Source: Limnobacter thiooxidans
GTDB lineage: Bacteria > Pseudomonadota > Gammaproteobacteria > Burkholderiales > Burkholderiaceae_B
DNA: 64,000 nt
Direction of reading: 5' to 3'
Assembly: GCF_036323495.1 (NCBI RefSeq)
Contig: NZ_AP028947.1
Span: 3,100,001-3,164,000, forward strand
In this document: in pieces, positions 9,100-19,734 of the stretch
How the letters are laid out: every line of letters begins with the position of its first letter
Position numbering within the stretch: the stretch's first letter is position 1
Notes under the pieces: model-generated
The model's input: the letters and a program-made list of their open reading frames with translations, nothing else
The model's database searches: none
Told to the model about the DNA's origin: nothing
Position numbers and translations under genes: made by a program

Positions 9100-9256
9100 G
9101 AAAAAATCACCTTTAAGAACATTGGCCATTGTCACCCTGTTTACACTGGGCCTGAACGCCTGCGGCCAACGCGGCGCGCTTTATTTGCCCGAACCGCCAC
9201 CACCCTTGCCCAAACCGGCAGGCTACGACAAGCCAGACCAACAGCAAAACCGCTAA
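9098..9256 (+). CDS. lptM: Small lipoprotein LptM (YifL family)
   Basis: 52-residue lipoprotein. A signal peptide MKKSPLRTLAIVTLFTLGL ends in lipobox LNAC with the lipidated Cys at residue 22, directly followed by the family hallmark GQRGALYLPE and a Pro-rich tail. LptM assists oxidative maturation of the LptD/LptE outer-membrane LPS translocon in enterobacteria; that role is carried over by homology. The open frame extends upstream to 9062, but the signal peptide fixes the start at 9098. Just upstream of lysA, the usual location in betaproteobacteria. Confidence 0.88.
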   Translation: MKKSPLRTLAIVTLFTLGLNACGQRGALYLPEPPPPLPKPAGYDKPDQQQNR

Positions 9257-9282
9257 CCCCACAAATTCGAGCAGATTTTACC

Positions 9283-10590
9283 GTGCAAAACAATTCAGTG
9301 AACCCAAGCGACCTCAACCCCCATCTGCAATTTGATGGGGTTACTGGCGAACTTCAGTTTGAAAAAACCGATTTGTCAGGCCTGGCCCAAACATACGGCA
9401 CGCCGCTGTACGTGTATTCAGCCAGTTCCATCAAGGAAGCTTATCGCGCCTACGCCAGTGCTTGCGAAGGCCTCGCCAATGTCACCATCTGCTATGCAGT
9501 CAAAGCCAATTCAAACGTCCACATCCTGAAGGCATTGGCCCAGGAAGGGGCTGGGTTCGACATCGTGTCGGCAGGCGAACTTGCACGGGTTATCGCTGCA
9601 GGCGGAAAACCTCAAAAAGCAGTGTTTGCCGGCGTGGGAAAATCAGCGCAGGAAATTGAATACGCGCTCAGCCAGGGTGTGGGTTGCTTCAACGTGGAAT
9701 CCGAAGCAGAAATGACCCGCATTGGTCAGGTTGCAGAAAAAATGCAGCGCATGGCCAATGTGTCGCTGCGCGTGAACCCTGACGTTGACGCAAAAACCCA
9801 CCCCTACATTTCCACAGGCTTGAAAGAGAACAAGTTTGGCGTGTCCATGAACGCAGCGCCTCGTGTGTATCAGTTTGCGCACGCGCACCCCTGGTTGAAT
9901 GTGCACGGCATTGATTGCCACATTGGCTCCCAACTGACTGACGCCAGCCCTTACTTTGATGCACTGGATCGCGTTCTGGCTCTGCTTGACCAACTCGCGG
10001 CGGATGGCATCGAGATCAATCACCTGGACCTGGGGGGCGGCATCGGCATTCGGTACCTGGATGAAACACCGCCCACCCCTGCGGAAGTACTGCCCCGTCT
10101 TATCGCCAAGGTAAAAGACTGGGCGCAGTCCAAAGGGCGCAGCATGCCAACCCTGTCATTCGAGCCGGGCCGCTCCATCGTGGGCAATGCGGGCGTTTTG
10201 CTCACGCAAGTTGAATTCCTGAAGGAAAATGAAGGCAAACATTTCGCCATTGTGGATGCAGCCATGAACGACTTGATGCGCCCGGCCATGTACAAAGCCT
10301 TCCACGGTGTGGTGGCCGTTCAAAACAATGCCCATGCGCAGCCACAGGAATACGATGTGGTTGGCCCCGTGTGCGAATCTGGTGATTGGCTGGCCAAAAA
10401 CCGAACACTGGCCATCGAGCAGGGGGACTACCTTGCAATCCTGTCAGCGGGCGCCTACGGGCAAACCATGGCCTCGAATTACAACAGCCGTGGCCGTGCA
10501 GCCGAAGTGCTGATCGAGAACGGGGAAGTCACCTTGATCCGCCGGCGCGAAACCATTGAAGACCAGTTGCGGCCCGAGCTGGATGTATAA
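9283..10590 (+). CDS. lysA: Diaminopimelate decarboxylase
   Basis: PLP-dependent last step of lysine biosynthesis: meso-diaminopimelate to L-lysine and CO2. 435 residues from the GTG at 9283 (a GTG at 9298 is an alternative). PLP lysine K74 in YAVKANSN, phosphate-binding DLGGGIGI, EPGRSIVGNAG, and the active-site Cys of VCESGD at C364 contributed to the dimer partner's site. The frame is open upstream through lptM in another phase, but that extension has no family similarity. Followed by a strong terminator. Confidence 0.96.
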   Translation: MQNNSVNPSDLNPHLQFDGVTGELQFEKTDLSGLAQTYGTPLYVYSASSIKEAYRAYASACEGLANVTICYAVKANSNVHILKALAQEGAGFDIVSAGELARVIAAGGKPQKAVFAGVGKSAQEIEYALSQGVGCFNVESEAEMTRIGQVAEKMQRMANVSLRVNPDVDAKTHPYISTGLKENKFGVSMNAAPRVYQFAHAHPWLNVHGIDCHIGSQLTDASPYFDALDRVLALLDQLAADGIEINHLDLGGGIGIRYLDETPPTPAEVLPRLIAKVKDWAQSKGRSMPTLSFEPGRSIVGNAGVLLTQVEFLKENEGKHFAIVDAAMNDLMRPAMYKAFHGVVAVQNNAHAQPQEYDVVGPVCESGDWLAKNRTLAIEQGDYLAILSAGAYGQTMASNYNSRGRAAEVLIENGEVTLIRRRETIEDQLRPELDV

Positions 10591-10604
10591 ACAGCCGATC
10601 CAAC

Positions 10605-10639
10605 AAAAAAGCCCCGGTTTTTAATCGGGGCTTTTTTTT
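10605..10639. terminator. Bidirectional intrinsic terminator between lysA and ccsB
   Basis: An inverted repeat (GCCCCG / CGGGGC, A/T-rich loop) is flanked by AAAAAA on the left and eight T on the right, so it can terminate lysA on the plus strand and ccsB on the minus strand. It lies 15 bases past the lysA stop and 28 past the ccsB stop. Confidence 0.9.
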
Positions 10640-10666
10640 CGTCATCATCTTGGCAGCTTGGTGCTG

Positions 10667-12007
10667 TTACAGCTCACCGTAGGAATGCAAACCCGACAGG
10701 AACATGTTCACACCCAGGAAGGCAAACCCGGTCACCAGCAGACCAACCAATGCCCAGTAGGAGGCCACCACACCGCGCAGGCCTTTCACCAAACGCATGT
10801 GCAACCAGGCTGCATAGTTCAACCAAACGACCAGAGCCCAGGTTTCCTTGGGATCCCACTGCCAGTACGCACCCCATGCTTCAGCGGCCCAAAGTGCGCC
10901 CAAAATCGTGGCCACAGTGAAAAAAGCAAACCCCACAGCGATCGATTTGTACATCACGTCATCGAGCACTTCAAGCGAAGGCAGTGCATCGGCAATACGC
11001 TTGCGTGCGAGCAAAATCGCACCCACCACCACACAACCAATGCCCAGATAAAGCGCCCAGTAAATAGACACGCCGCCACTGCGGAACACCAAAGGCTCCA
11101 GGAACATCAACACACCCAGAATACCGGTTGGGATCAGTGCCTTGATACTGGGCGCATGGGCATACACCTTCAACAGGTAAGCGAAAGCCACCATTGCAGC
11201 AATTGAAAACGTGCCGTAACCAATAAAGTTGGCAGGCACGTGGATTTTCATCCACCAGCTTTGTAGCGCTGGCACCAAAGGCTGAATGGCATATGCCTGA
11301 CGTTCAACACCATACCAGGCCAAAAAGCCCACGGCCGCAACCACCACCAGCATTACAAACGCACCCAACTGGCGAGTTTTGTAAACCTGCTCGTAAAACA
11401 GATAGTAAATTGCGGTGATCAGCGAAAACAGCACGAACACTTCATACAGATTAGATACAGGAATGTGGCCAACATCCGGGCCAATCAAATAGCTTTCATA
11501 CCAGCGAATGAACATGCCGGCAAAGCCGATTACCACCGCACCCCAGGTCAACGCAGTACCCACAAAGCTGGCCGTGGGGGAACGGCCCACCAAGCCAATC
11601 CAGTACGACACGGTAGCGACCACGAACATCACGCCCATCCACAAAATCGCAGACTGGCTGGACAACAGGTACTTCAGGAAAAACCGTTGCTCTGCTGCCG
11701 CCAGGTCGCCCCCGTAGAATGCAATTGAAAGCAAACTCAAACCCGCCACGCTGAGGATCAACCACTTCAGTGAACCCCATCGGTAGGCCATGTACGCGGT
11801 AACCGGCACACAGCTCCACAAAATACTGATTTCATAGATATCCATGAAACTGTGATATTGCTGCGAGGCATAACCAGCAGCTGCCAGCAACAATGCGGCA
11901 AATGCAAAATCACTCCAATGAAAGCGCTTTGAAAACCAGCCGGCCTTCTTTGTGGGCAAGCTGGCTTTTCCACCCGTCGGTGTTTGATTGACCCAAGTCG
12001 AACTCAT
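10667..12007 (-). CDS. ccsB: System II cytochrome c biogenesis protein CcsB/ResC (CcsA family)
   Basis: Polytopic membrane protein that, with ResB, exports haem and ligates it to apocytochrome c in the periplasm. 446 residues with many hydrophobic helices and the Trp-rich haem-handling (WWD) motif WGAYWQWDPKETWALVVW near residue 370, plus conserved His residues in flanking helices. Its ATG overlaps the resB stop (ATGA). Naming of the CcsA/CcsB pair varies between organisms; the family is clear. Confidence 0.93.
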   Translation of the reverse strand: MSSTWVNQTPTGGKASLPTKKAGWFSKRFHWSDFAFAALLLAAAGYASQQYHSFMDIYEISILWSCVPVTAYMAYRWGSLKWLILSVAGLSLLSIAFYGGDLAAAEQRFFLKYLLSSQSAILWMGVMFVVATVSYWIGLVGRSPTASFVGTALTWGAVVIGFAGMFIRWYESYLIGPDVGHIPVSNLYEVFVLFSLITAIYYLFYEQVYKTRQLGAFVMLVVVAAVGFLAWYGVERQAYAIQPLVPALQSWWMKIHVPANFIGYGTFSIAAMVAFAYLLKVYAHAPSIKALIPTGILGVLMFLEPLVFRSGGVSIYWALYLGIGCVVVGAILLARKRIADALPSLEVLDDVMYKSIAVGFAFFTVATILGALWAAEAWGAYWQWDPKETWALVVWLNYAAWLHMRLVKGLRGVVASYWALVGLLVTGFAFLGVNMFLSGLHSYGEL

Positions 12008-14193
12008 ACTGCATCTCCTGCCGGGGCGGCTTTTGTGGTCGCCCTGCTGTTCAATTCACTCACAAACTGCTCGTATTCTTTTTCAAAATCCATGGTTTTC
12101 CGGGTTGTGGACATACCCATCATGACCCGTGAGCCCTCCGCATCGCGTGTCACCCAGAAAAAGGCGCGTCGCTCACGAATGTAGAACATCGAAAATACGC
12201 CGATGCACAAGAACAGACAACCCAAATAAACAATCCATTGGCCAGGCGCCTTGGCCAACTGGAATACACTGGCCTTCACCTCGTCAAACTGGTCCAACTG
12301 GAACATCACCGGCGCGCCGTACAAGGACAAGTCAGACAAGGCAATTTGCGCATCCTGCACAAAACGGCCGTGCACCTCATCGGGCACTGCAGGCGCCAGA
12401 TTCGCAGTGGTACGGGAAAGCTGATAGACCTCCCACATGGCACCCTGCAGCAGGCGAATAATCACATCGCTCGCCTTTTCCCTTTCGCCTTCCGGCACCG
12501 TGCTTTCAATGAACTGAGCAATGGCCGGCAAGCCTGAAATTCCACCATCCACCCCAGCAAATCGCTCCAGCGCTCGCCGAGCGCTGTCCGAGACACTGGC
12601 CACCAATTGAGCGGAGTCTGCCCGATCGCCAAATGCCTGCAGCGCAAACTGCTGGGCAGCAGCCCTGCGAATGTCATCACTTTGCAAGGCCGCGCGAAAA
12701 CGCATGAAACCATCAAGCTGCCCATTGTCATCCACGGGAATGCGCAAATACTTGAAGCCGTCAGCCGGAGTATCGCGAACACCAGCCAGGTAGTAACGCC
12801 CCCCATCCAGATTGATCGGCAGCATGTAGTTGTGGAATTCGCGAGCCTGTCCAGACTCATCTCGCAACTTGTAAGTGATGGCAGGACCAATATTGGTGAA
12901 CTTGGTCTTCGCATCTTCCTTCACACCGGGACCCAACACACTGGCCAGATTGGTCTCAAAGGGTGACAGGGCATTGGCATTTCCCAAGGCCAGGTCATCC
13001 ACACCCACAGAACCTGAGTTTTCGACTGGCAATGCTTCCACATTAATTGATTTAAAGGCAGTGAACTCCACCTTCAGGACCTCAGCGGGCAGTCCATTCA
13101 TCTTTTCGCCCAGCTGGCTCAAATCACGGCCACCACCAACCACACCATCCAGGTCGAAGCGGTAGTCCCGCTCACCGGTCAATGGAATGCCCTTGAGCTG
13201 AATTTTGGTGCCGCCGTCATCAAAACTGGACTGATAAACCGTCACACCCTTGTAAATCAGTGGTTTGTTCACTTCAATGGTGGCTTCAAAGCGTTCCTGT
13301 GTTTCGGGGTCGAACACCACCACATCACTGGCAAACAACTTGGGCATACCTGTGCTGTAAAAATCAATCCGGAACTCTTTAAGCGTCAACTCAAAGGGCA
13401 AATCCTGAATCAACAAACCATCGTCAGTGTTCAGCACAGCGACACGACTGGTTTCACCTTCAGGCAACAGCAAGTTGGCACGGTAACTGGGATTGGATTC
13501 ACCCAAACGTGCCTTCTCCGGAATACCCTGGCTTATTTCGGCGCCTGTCACAGGTGTTTTGCCGGTGGCCCACACCGCCACTTGCAGCGGCACTCCACTG
13601 TCGAGCAAACCGCCCACACAAATCACGATGATTGAAAGGTGCGCGGCAATATAACCAAACCGGTTCGCACTGCCTGCCTTGGCGGCGACCATGGTCCCAT
13701 TCTCGCGAACAGACTGCTTGACCTTGAACCCCTTGTGTTCCAGCCACTCGGTCACGATGCCCGGCAGCACATCAGGCTTCTCGTTAAAACGTCCCTCCCA
13801 GCGGTGGGCGAAAGCCTTCAGACTGCCCTCACGGAGGTTCTCGCGATACACCCGCATTTCCTTGATCATTTTTGGCGTATTGCGGTACACACACAGGGAA
13901 GTCGACACCACCAGGAAAGCCATGACAGCAATAAACCAGGGCGCGTTGTAAATGCGAAATAAACCCATGGGCTCGAAAAAGGACGCCCAAAACGGCCCGA
14001 ACTGGTTCACATAGTTGACCCAAGGGTCTGATTGGCCCACTACCGTGCCGATCGCCGAAGCAATGCAAATCAAAGTAAGCAGACTGATTGCAAAACGCAT
14101 CGAGCCCAGCAATTCCAGCCAGTTGGCCAGTGCGGTTTGCCTGCCCCGTCTCTGCGGGCTTGTATTGTTTGCGATGTCTCCTGAACTACTCAC
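12004..14193 (-). CDS. resB: System II cytochrome c biogenesis protein ResB/Ccs1
   Basis: Membrane partner of the CcsA-type protein in haem delivery to apocytochrome c. 729 residues: three N-terminal membrane helices (starting about residue 30, MRFAISLLTLICIASAIGTV), a large periplasmic domain, and a final helix near residue 665 (WIVYLGCLFLCIGVFSMFYI) before a cytoplasmic tail. The length matches betaproteobacterial ResB, which is longer than the Bacillus form. GTG start at 14193 behind a purine-rich GGGGATAGGCGA. The cytochrome c4 gene upstream is a probable client. Confidence 0.93.
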   Translation of the reverse strand: MSSSGDIANNTSPQRRGRQTALANWLELLGSMRFAISLLTLICIASAIGTVVGQSDPWVNYVNQFGPFWASFFEPMGLFRIYNAPWFIAVMAFLVVSTSLCVYRNTPKMIKEMRVYRENLREGSLKAFAHRWEGRFNEKPDVLPGIVTEWLEHKGFKVKQSVRENGTMVAAKAGSANRFGYIAAHLSIIVICVGGLLDSGVPLQVAVWATGKTPVTGAEISQGIPEKARLGESNPSYRANLLLPEGETSRVAVLNTDDGLLIQDLPFELTLKEFRIDFYSTGMPKLFASDVVVFDPETQERFEATIEVNKPLIYKGVTVYQSSFDDGGTKIQLKGIPLTGERDYRFDLDGVVGGGRDLSQLGEKMNGLPAEVLKVEFTAFKSINVEALPVENSGSVGVDDLALGNANALSPFETNLASVLGPGVKEDAKTKFTNIGPAITYKLRDESGQAREFHNYMLPINLDGGRYYLAGVRDTPADGFKYLRIPVDDNGQLDGFMRFRAALQSDDIRRAAAQQFALQAFGDRADSAQLVASVSDSARRALERFAGVDGGISGLPAIAQFIESTVPEGEREKASDVIIRLLQGAMWEVYQLSRTTANLAPAVPDEVHGRFVQDAQIALSDLSLYGAPVMFQLDQFDEVKASVFQLAKAPGQWIVYLGCLFLCIGVFSMFYIRERRAFFWVTRDAEGSRVMMGMSTTRKTMDFEKEYEQFVSELNSRATTKAAPAGDAV

Positions 14194-14234
14194 TCGCCTA
14201 TCCCCGTTGTTTTATGCCTAGTACTTCTCGCCCG

Positions 14235-14266
14235 AAAAAAAAGGGGCTACCGTTTAGCCCCTTTTT
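14235..14266 (-). terminator. Intrinsic terminator downstream of cytochrome c4
   Basis: On the minus strand a stem GGGGCTA / TAGCCCC with loop AACGG is followed by eight T, and A/T pairs extend the stem. It lies 22 bases past the cytochrome c4 stop and upstream of resB, so resB-ccsB should have their own promoter in 14194-14234 or be reached by readthrough. Confidence 0.88.
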
Positions 14267-14288
14267 GACAAGCAGTTGCGTCAAATGT

Positions 14289-14927
14289 TCAACGCAAACC
14301 TGCGATGTAATCTGACACTGCCTTCATCTCCTTGTCGGACATCTTGGCGGCAATCACGCTCATCTGCTCACTGTTGTTACGAACACCATCACGGAATGCA
14401 ACCAACTGGCTTTCCGTGTACTGGGCATGCTGGCCACCCAAGCGCGGATACTGTGCAGGAATGCCGGAACCTGTCGGGCTATGGCAACCCGCACAAGCCG
14501 GAATTTTTTTGTCTGCAATACCACCGCGATAAATCTTTTCGCCCAAAGCCAAGGTGTCCTTGTTTTTAGCGGCGCTCAAAGTTTGCTTCTGCGAAGCCAG
14601 ATAAGCCGACACGTTTTTCATATCTTCATCGGACAATCCAGCAGCAAATGCTGCCATGATCGCGTTTTCGCGCAATGGCTTTTCACCGTTTTTACCGGCT
14701 TTGAAATTGGACAACTGCTTGTACAGGTACTCAGCGTGCTGACCCGCAATTTTTGGATAAATCGGTGCTGAAGCATTGCCGTCTGCGCCATGACAAGCCA
14801 CGCACTGTTGCATGATTTCATTGCCTTTGGCCAAATCCGGCTTGAACACTTCCGCGGGGCCGGCAGCGTAAGCCACAGACATCGAGAACGTCAAAGCGGC
14901 AAACATGGAACTCAGTTTTAACATCAT
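14289..14927 (-). CDS. Di-haem cytochrome c4
   Basis: Periplasmic electron carrier, usually passing electrons from the bc1 complex to terminal oxidases. 212 residues: signal peptide ending SVAYA, then two class I cytochrome c domains with haem motifs CVACH (residues 42-46) and CAGCH (145-149), the internal duplication typical of c4. I chose the ATG pair at 14927 because it puts a normal signal peptide at the N-terminus; in-frame starts at 14960 and 15005 exist. Divergent from engB and next to the haem-ligation genes. Confidence 0.92.
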   Translation of the reverse strand: MMLKLSSMFAALTFSMSVAYAAGPAEVFKPDLAKGNEIMQQCVACHGADGNASAPIYPKIAGQHAEYLYKQLSNFKAGKNGEKPLRENAIMAAFAAGLSDEDMKNVSAYLASQKQTLSAAKNKDTLALGEKIYRGGIADKKIPACAGCHSPTGSGIPAQYPRLGGQHAQYTESQLVAFRDGVRNNSEQMSVIAAKMSDKEMKAVSDYIAGLR

Positions 14928-15101
14928 CGACTTGTTCGGCGTCGTCAGCTTGGTCAGCATGGTCAAACCCATCAAAAAGTTGTAAAGCAACCCAAAAATT
15001 TGCATCCGCTCAATTCAGGCGGGGTGCGGCGCACCAGCAAAGTTTCCACAAACCCTAGATTATAACCACTCAAGAGCCACTCTTGCATCTAAAATGTGGG
15101 C

Positions 15102-15758
15102 ATGACAATCAATTTCCACAACACGCATTTCGAGATCTCCGCATCTCGCATGGTCGAATGCCCGGGCGCCAGCGTCCCCGAGATCGTTTTTGCCGGGCGC
15201 TCCAACGCCGGCAAGTCCACGGCCATCAACACCCTGTGTAAACAACGGCAATTGGCTTATGCCAGTAAAATGCCGGGCCGCACACAGCTTTTGAACTTTT
15301 TTCATGTCATTGAGCAGGCTGAGCCAATTGCCCGCCTGGTGGACCTGCCCGGTTACGGTTTTGCCCAACTGGCCCAGACCAGCCAAAGCGTGTGGGACAA
15401 GGAACTGGGCAGCTACCTCGCAGACCGCCCAAGCCTTGTTGGCTGCGTCCTGATCGTGGACTGCCGCCGCGGCCTGCTTGAACTGGATTACGCCCTCATC
15501 AAGTGGGTAGGCCATCGCCAATTGCCCGTTCACATCATGTTGTCCAAGGCAGACAAATTCAACCGGCAGGAACAGGTTCTCGCGTTGCGTGCTACCCAAA
15601 AAGCACTCGACCCCTATCGGGTCAATGGCCATGAAATCACGGTGCAACTGTGGTCGGCCTTGAAAAAAATAGGCATGCTTGACCTTGAAACCCAACTGTC
15701 CAACTGGGTTCGCCCGCCTGTGGCTGACCTCGACCCCGAAATCAACCCAGTACCCTGA
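15102..15758 (+). CDS. engB: Ribosome biogenesis GTPase EngB (YihA/YsxC)
   Basis: Circularly conserved TRAFAC GTPase needed for late assembly of the 50S subunit. 218 residues: G1 GRSNAGKST at 32-40, G2-region PGRTQLLNFF, G3 DLPGYGFA, G4 SKADK, all in order. An in-frame GTG sits two codons upstream (15096). It is divergent from cytochrome c4 and 15 bases upstream of hemB, so engB-hemB-corA probably form one transcript. Confidence 0.95.
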   Translation: MTINFHNTHFEISASRMVECPGASVPEIVFAGRSNAGKSTAINTLCKQRQLAYASKMPGRTQLLNFFHVIEQAEPIARLVDLPGYGFAQLAQTSQSVWDKELGSYLADRPSLVGCVLIVDCRRGLLELDYALIKWVGHRQLPVHIMLSKADKFNRQEQVLALRATQKALDPYRVNGHEITVQLWSALKKIGMLDLETQLSNWVRPPVADLDPEINPVP

Positions 15759-16769
<1,011 letters not shown>

Positions 16770-16773
16770 GCAC

Positions 16774-17814
16774 ATGGGCATCTGGACGCACCTGAATTCT
16801 CAGGAGTTGAAGAGACTCAAAGAGACGCCAGACAACCTGCCCGAGGATGGCTTTCTGTGGCTGGATGCATCACTGGACGAGGAACTCGCCTGGATGCCCA
16901 GCGTGGAAACCTTGCTGGGATTCAAGCTGGACGAACTTCATCACGAAGATCTTCGGAACACCTTCCATCCCAGTCATTTTGACATCGGCGACGGTTATAG
17001 CATCCTGATCATCAGGACCCTGTCCAACAAGCCCTTGTTCGACGACACCAACCGGCTCAGCATCAAAACCCGACCCGTATTTTTTATCATCACGCCCAAA
17101 CTGCTGGTGACACTTCGCCCCAAAGACAGCCCCGCCTTTTCACTCGCCAGTCAGTTTCTGGACAAAGCCTCATCGCGCAATGTGGAAGAAATCGAAAGTT
17201 TCCTGAAGTTCAAGCGAGCTCCATCTGACCCCAACGAACTCATGATTCAACTGGTCAGCAACATGGCAGACCGGTTTCTTGAAACCCGAATGGAAATCTC
17301 GGATCAACTGGAGCGCTGGCAACGCGATCTGCTGAACCCACGCAAACGCTTTCAGGACTGGAATGCCCTGCTCGCGGCAAGAAACGAAATGAACCGGCTT
17401 GAATCGGTGGCGCAAGACCAGCGCGACGCATTGACTGACTGGCAGGAGGATCTGGAGCGTGAAAGCCGAATGGCGCCATCCCTGCAAGTCAACGCACGTG
17501 ACACACTTGAGCATCTTGAACGCGTGGTCAGCCAAACCCGTCGATTGGGCGCCAATACAGAAACGGCAGTGCAGCTTCACTTCTCGGCCATGGCCCACAA
17601 AACCAATGAAATTGTCACAGTGTTGACCATGATCACGGCACTGTTCATGCCACTGACATTGATCACCGGAATTTTCGGCATGAACTTCGTTCAAATGCCG
17701 TTACAAGACAATCCTGAAGGTTTCTGGATTACCTTGGGACTAATGGGTATCTCCAGCCTGGTATCTGTCGTATTGATTTTCTGGTTCACGCGGCGCAACC
17801 ACATGGGGAAATAG
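16774..17814 (+). CDS. corA: CorA-family divalent metal ion transporter
   Basis: Homopentameric inner-membrane channel for magnesium (possibly cobalt or nickel). 346 residues: large N-terminal cytoplasmic alpha/beta domain, long stalk helix with acidic coiled-coil character, then two C-terminal membrane helices. The signature GMN is at 302-304, here FGMNF instead of the common YGMNF, and a basic tail (RRNHMGK) ends the protein. The substrate cannot be settled from sequence. It converges on dsbD with a six-base gap and no visible terminator. Confidence 0.92.
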   Translation: MGIWTHLNSQELKRLKETPDNLPEDGFLWLDASLDEELAWMPSVETLLGFKLDELHHEDLRNTFHPSHFDIGDGYSILIIRTLSNKPLFDDTNRLSIKTRPVFFIITPKLLVTLRPKDSPAFSLASQFLDKASSRNVEEIESFLKFKRAPSDPNELMIQLVSNMADRFLETRMEISDQLERWQRDLLNPRKRFQDWNALLAARNEMNRLESVAQDQRDALTDWQEDLERESRMAPSLQVNARDTLEHLERVVSQTRRLGANTETAVQLHFSAMAHKTNEIVTVLTMITALFMPLTLITGIFGMNFVQMPLQDNPEGFWITLGLMGISSLVSVVLIFWFTRRNHMGK

Positions 17815-17820
17815 AAGCCC

Positions 17821-19734
17821 TCAAAGTTTCAGGCCGGGTCGAACTTGTTCCAGTGTTTCACCAAAACGCTGCGCATTCTGAAACCCGATCACCTGGTGGA
17901 TTGCACCTGTTTCACCGGCTGGAAAAAACAGGATGGCCGGAGGACCGAACAGCTGGAACTCCTTGAGCAACAATTGATCCGACTCGGTATTGTCAGTGAC
18001 GTCCACCTGAACCAATCGAATGCCATCCAGCTTCGCCTTGACCGCTGCATCCGTCAACGTAAACAGCTCGAACTCCTTGCAACTCACGCACCAGTCTGCA
18101 TAGAAATCCAGCATCACAGGCATGGTGCTCGAATCAATCAGGGCAAGCGCGGCTTCGCTTTTCACCTTCTCGAATTCAGGCTTGCTACTGGACACCCCAG
18201 CAGAAGCCGACCCCAGCAGACCAGACACTTGGGTGCCCGCTCCAGCCAAAGGCTGCAAAAGATTGTTGGAGCCCGAGAACAAGCCCATCATGTAAATCAG
18301 CGCCAACAAGGTCAGCAGCAAACCCAAGGCCTTGCTCAACACTTTAGCGCGCGAACCCATGGTCACCATGCTGGTGGCCCCATGAAACAGCGCTGCCGCG
18401 GCCGTACAAGCCAGCACAGCCCACGCAGCCATGATGACCCAAACCGGTGTAACGGGGGTAATCGTCCACACCGCCACAGCCAACAGCACGAATCCAAAAG
18501 CAGCAGATACCCAGGTCATCCAGGCTCCGGCCTTAGGCAATGCCGCACCTGCACCGGCTGCAAACAATACCAGGGGCAGCCCCATACCCAAGGCCAACAA
18601 GAACAACGCAGCGCCACCCAACAGCGCATCACCGGTTTGACCAATGTAAAGCAACGCGCCTGCAAGGGGCGGGGCCACGCAGGGTCCCAGCAGCAACGCT
18701 GACAAAACCCCCATAACCAGCACCGGCACGAACTGTCCGCCCTTCAAGCGACCTGTTTTCTCCTGCAACCACGATTGCAAGCCAGCGGGTAGCTGCAATG
18801 AATACCCCATCAGCAGCGCGAGGCCAAGCAAGGCCAACACGCCCCCGAAGCCCCACAACACCAGCGGTTGTTGCATCGCCATCACCAGGCTTTGACCAGT
18901 CAAACCAGCCAACACGCCCAGCAAGGCATAGGTCATGGCCATGCCCAACACGTACACCAACGCGAGCGCCATGGGCTTGGCCCGCCCACTGTTGCCATTA
19001 CCCACCTGCTGACCTACCACCAGGCTGCTCAAAATTGGCAACATTGGCAATGTGCACGGCGTAAATGCCAATAACAAACCCAGACCAAAAAACACGGGTA
19101 ACACGACAACCCACGATTGCGCAGCCAGACGGCTTGCCAAATCACCCGCCTCATTGGCAGGCAGGGCTGGCACCACAGATTGCCCTGCGGCCGACACGTC
19201 AGCTTGCTTGCCACCAAGCAAACCCCCCATGCCACCGGAACCCAACATTCCCTTAAGTAATCCATTGTCCCTGAAAGTCACGGGGGTACTCATGGGCGGA
19301 TAACAAAGCCCCGCGTCTGCGCATCCCTGCGACACCAGCACTGCGCTCGCTTCCTTGACCGCCAGCTCACCCAAGCTGTAACGGATCTGAAATGCCATAC
19401 TGCCTCTCAAAGCCTCGATGTCCTGATTGAGAAACTCGTCAAACTTTCGTTCACCCTTGGGCAGCTCCACCCATTCCAGCAAGGGCAGACCCTTTGGGTT
19501 TTCGAGCGCAAACCGCTCCCGGTACAGGTAATAGCCGGGGGCAACCGTTGCCTGTACGTCAATCAGGCAATCCTTCTCACAGGCGGAATCTTGAATGCGC
19601 AAATCAAACTGAAAGGCTTCTTCCGGGGCCAAAAAATCGTTGGCCTGCGCTGTTGGCGCATTCACCAAAAAAATGGCATACAACAGAACCAATATAAAAC
19701 TGGCATATCGCAATACTTGCTGAATGGCGCTCAT
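17821..19734 (-). CDS. dsbD: Thiol:disulfide interchange protein DsbD
   Basis: Carries reducing power from cytoplasmic thioredoxin to the periplasm for disulfide isomerisation and cytochrome c maturation. 637 residues: signal peptide ending PTAQA, periplasmic alpha domain with the Cys pair in CADAGLCYPP, an eight-helix membrane domain with CTLPMLP and GPCVAPPLAG, and a C-terminal thioredoxin domain with WCVSCK (C549, C552). The ATG overlaps the cutA stop (ATGA). DsbD fits the nearby ResB/CcsB system, which needs reduced apocytochrome thiols, though no ResA/CcsX gene is in the window. Confidence 0.96.
   Translation of the reverse strand: MSAIQQVLRYASFILVLLYAIFLVNAPTAQANDFLAPEEAFQFDLRIQDSACEKDCLIDVQATVAPGYYLYRERFALENPKGLPLLEWVELPKGERKFDEFLNQDIEALRGSMAFQIRYSLGELAVKEASAVLVSQGCADAGLCYPPMSTPVTFRDNGLLKGMLGSGGMGGLLGGKQADVSAAGQSVVPALPANEAGDLASRLAAQSWVVVLPVFFGLGLLLAFTPCTLPMLPILSSLVVGQQVGNGNSGRAKPMALALVYVLGMAMTYALLGVLAGLTGQSLVMAMQQPLVLWGFGGVLALLGLALLMGYSLQLPAGLQSWLQEKTGRLKGGQFVPVLVMGVLSALLLGPCVAPPLAGALLYIGQTGDALLGGAALFLLALGMGLPLVLFAAGAGAALPKAGAWMTWVSAAFGFVLLAVAVWTITPVTPVWVIMAAWAVLACTAAAALFHGATSMVTMGSRAKVLSKALGLLLTLLALIYMMGLFSGSNNLLQPLAGAGTQVSGLLGSASAGVSSSKPEFEKVKSEAALALIDSSTMPVMLDFYADWCVSCKEFELFTLTDAAVKAKLDGIRLVQVDVTDNTESDQLLLKEFQLFGPPAILFFPAGETGAIHQVIGFQNAQRFGETLEQVRPGLKL

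Noticed and set aside
9052..9282. Extension of the lysA frame upstream through lptM
   Set aside because: The translation (Arg/Thr-rich) is unlike LysA, and lptM occupies the region in another phase with a clear lipobox.
17845..18702. 285-codon plus-strand frame inside dsbD
   Set aside because: Low-complexity Gln/Arg/His-rich translation, typical of a shadow of a membrane-protein gene read in antisense.
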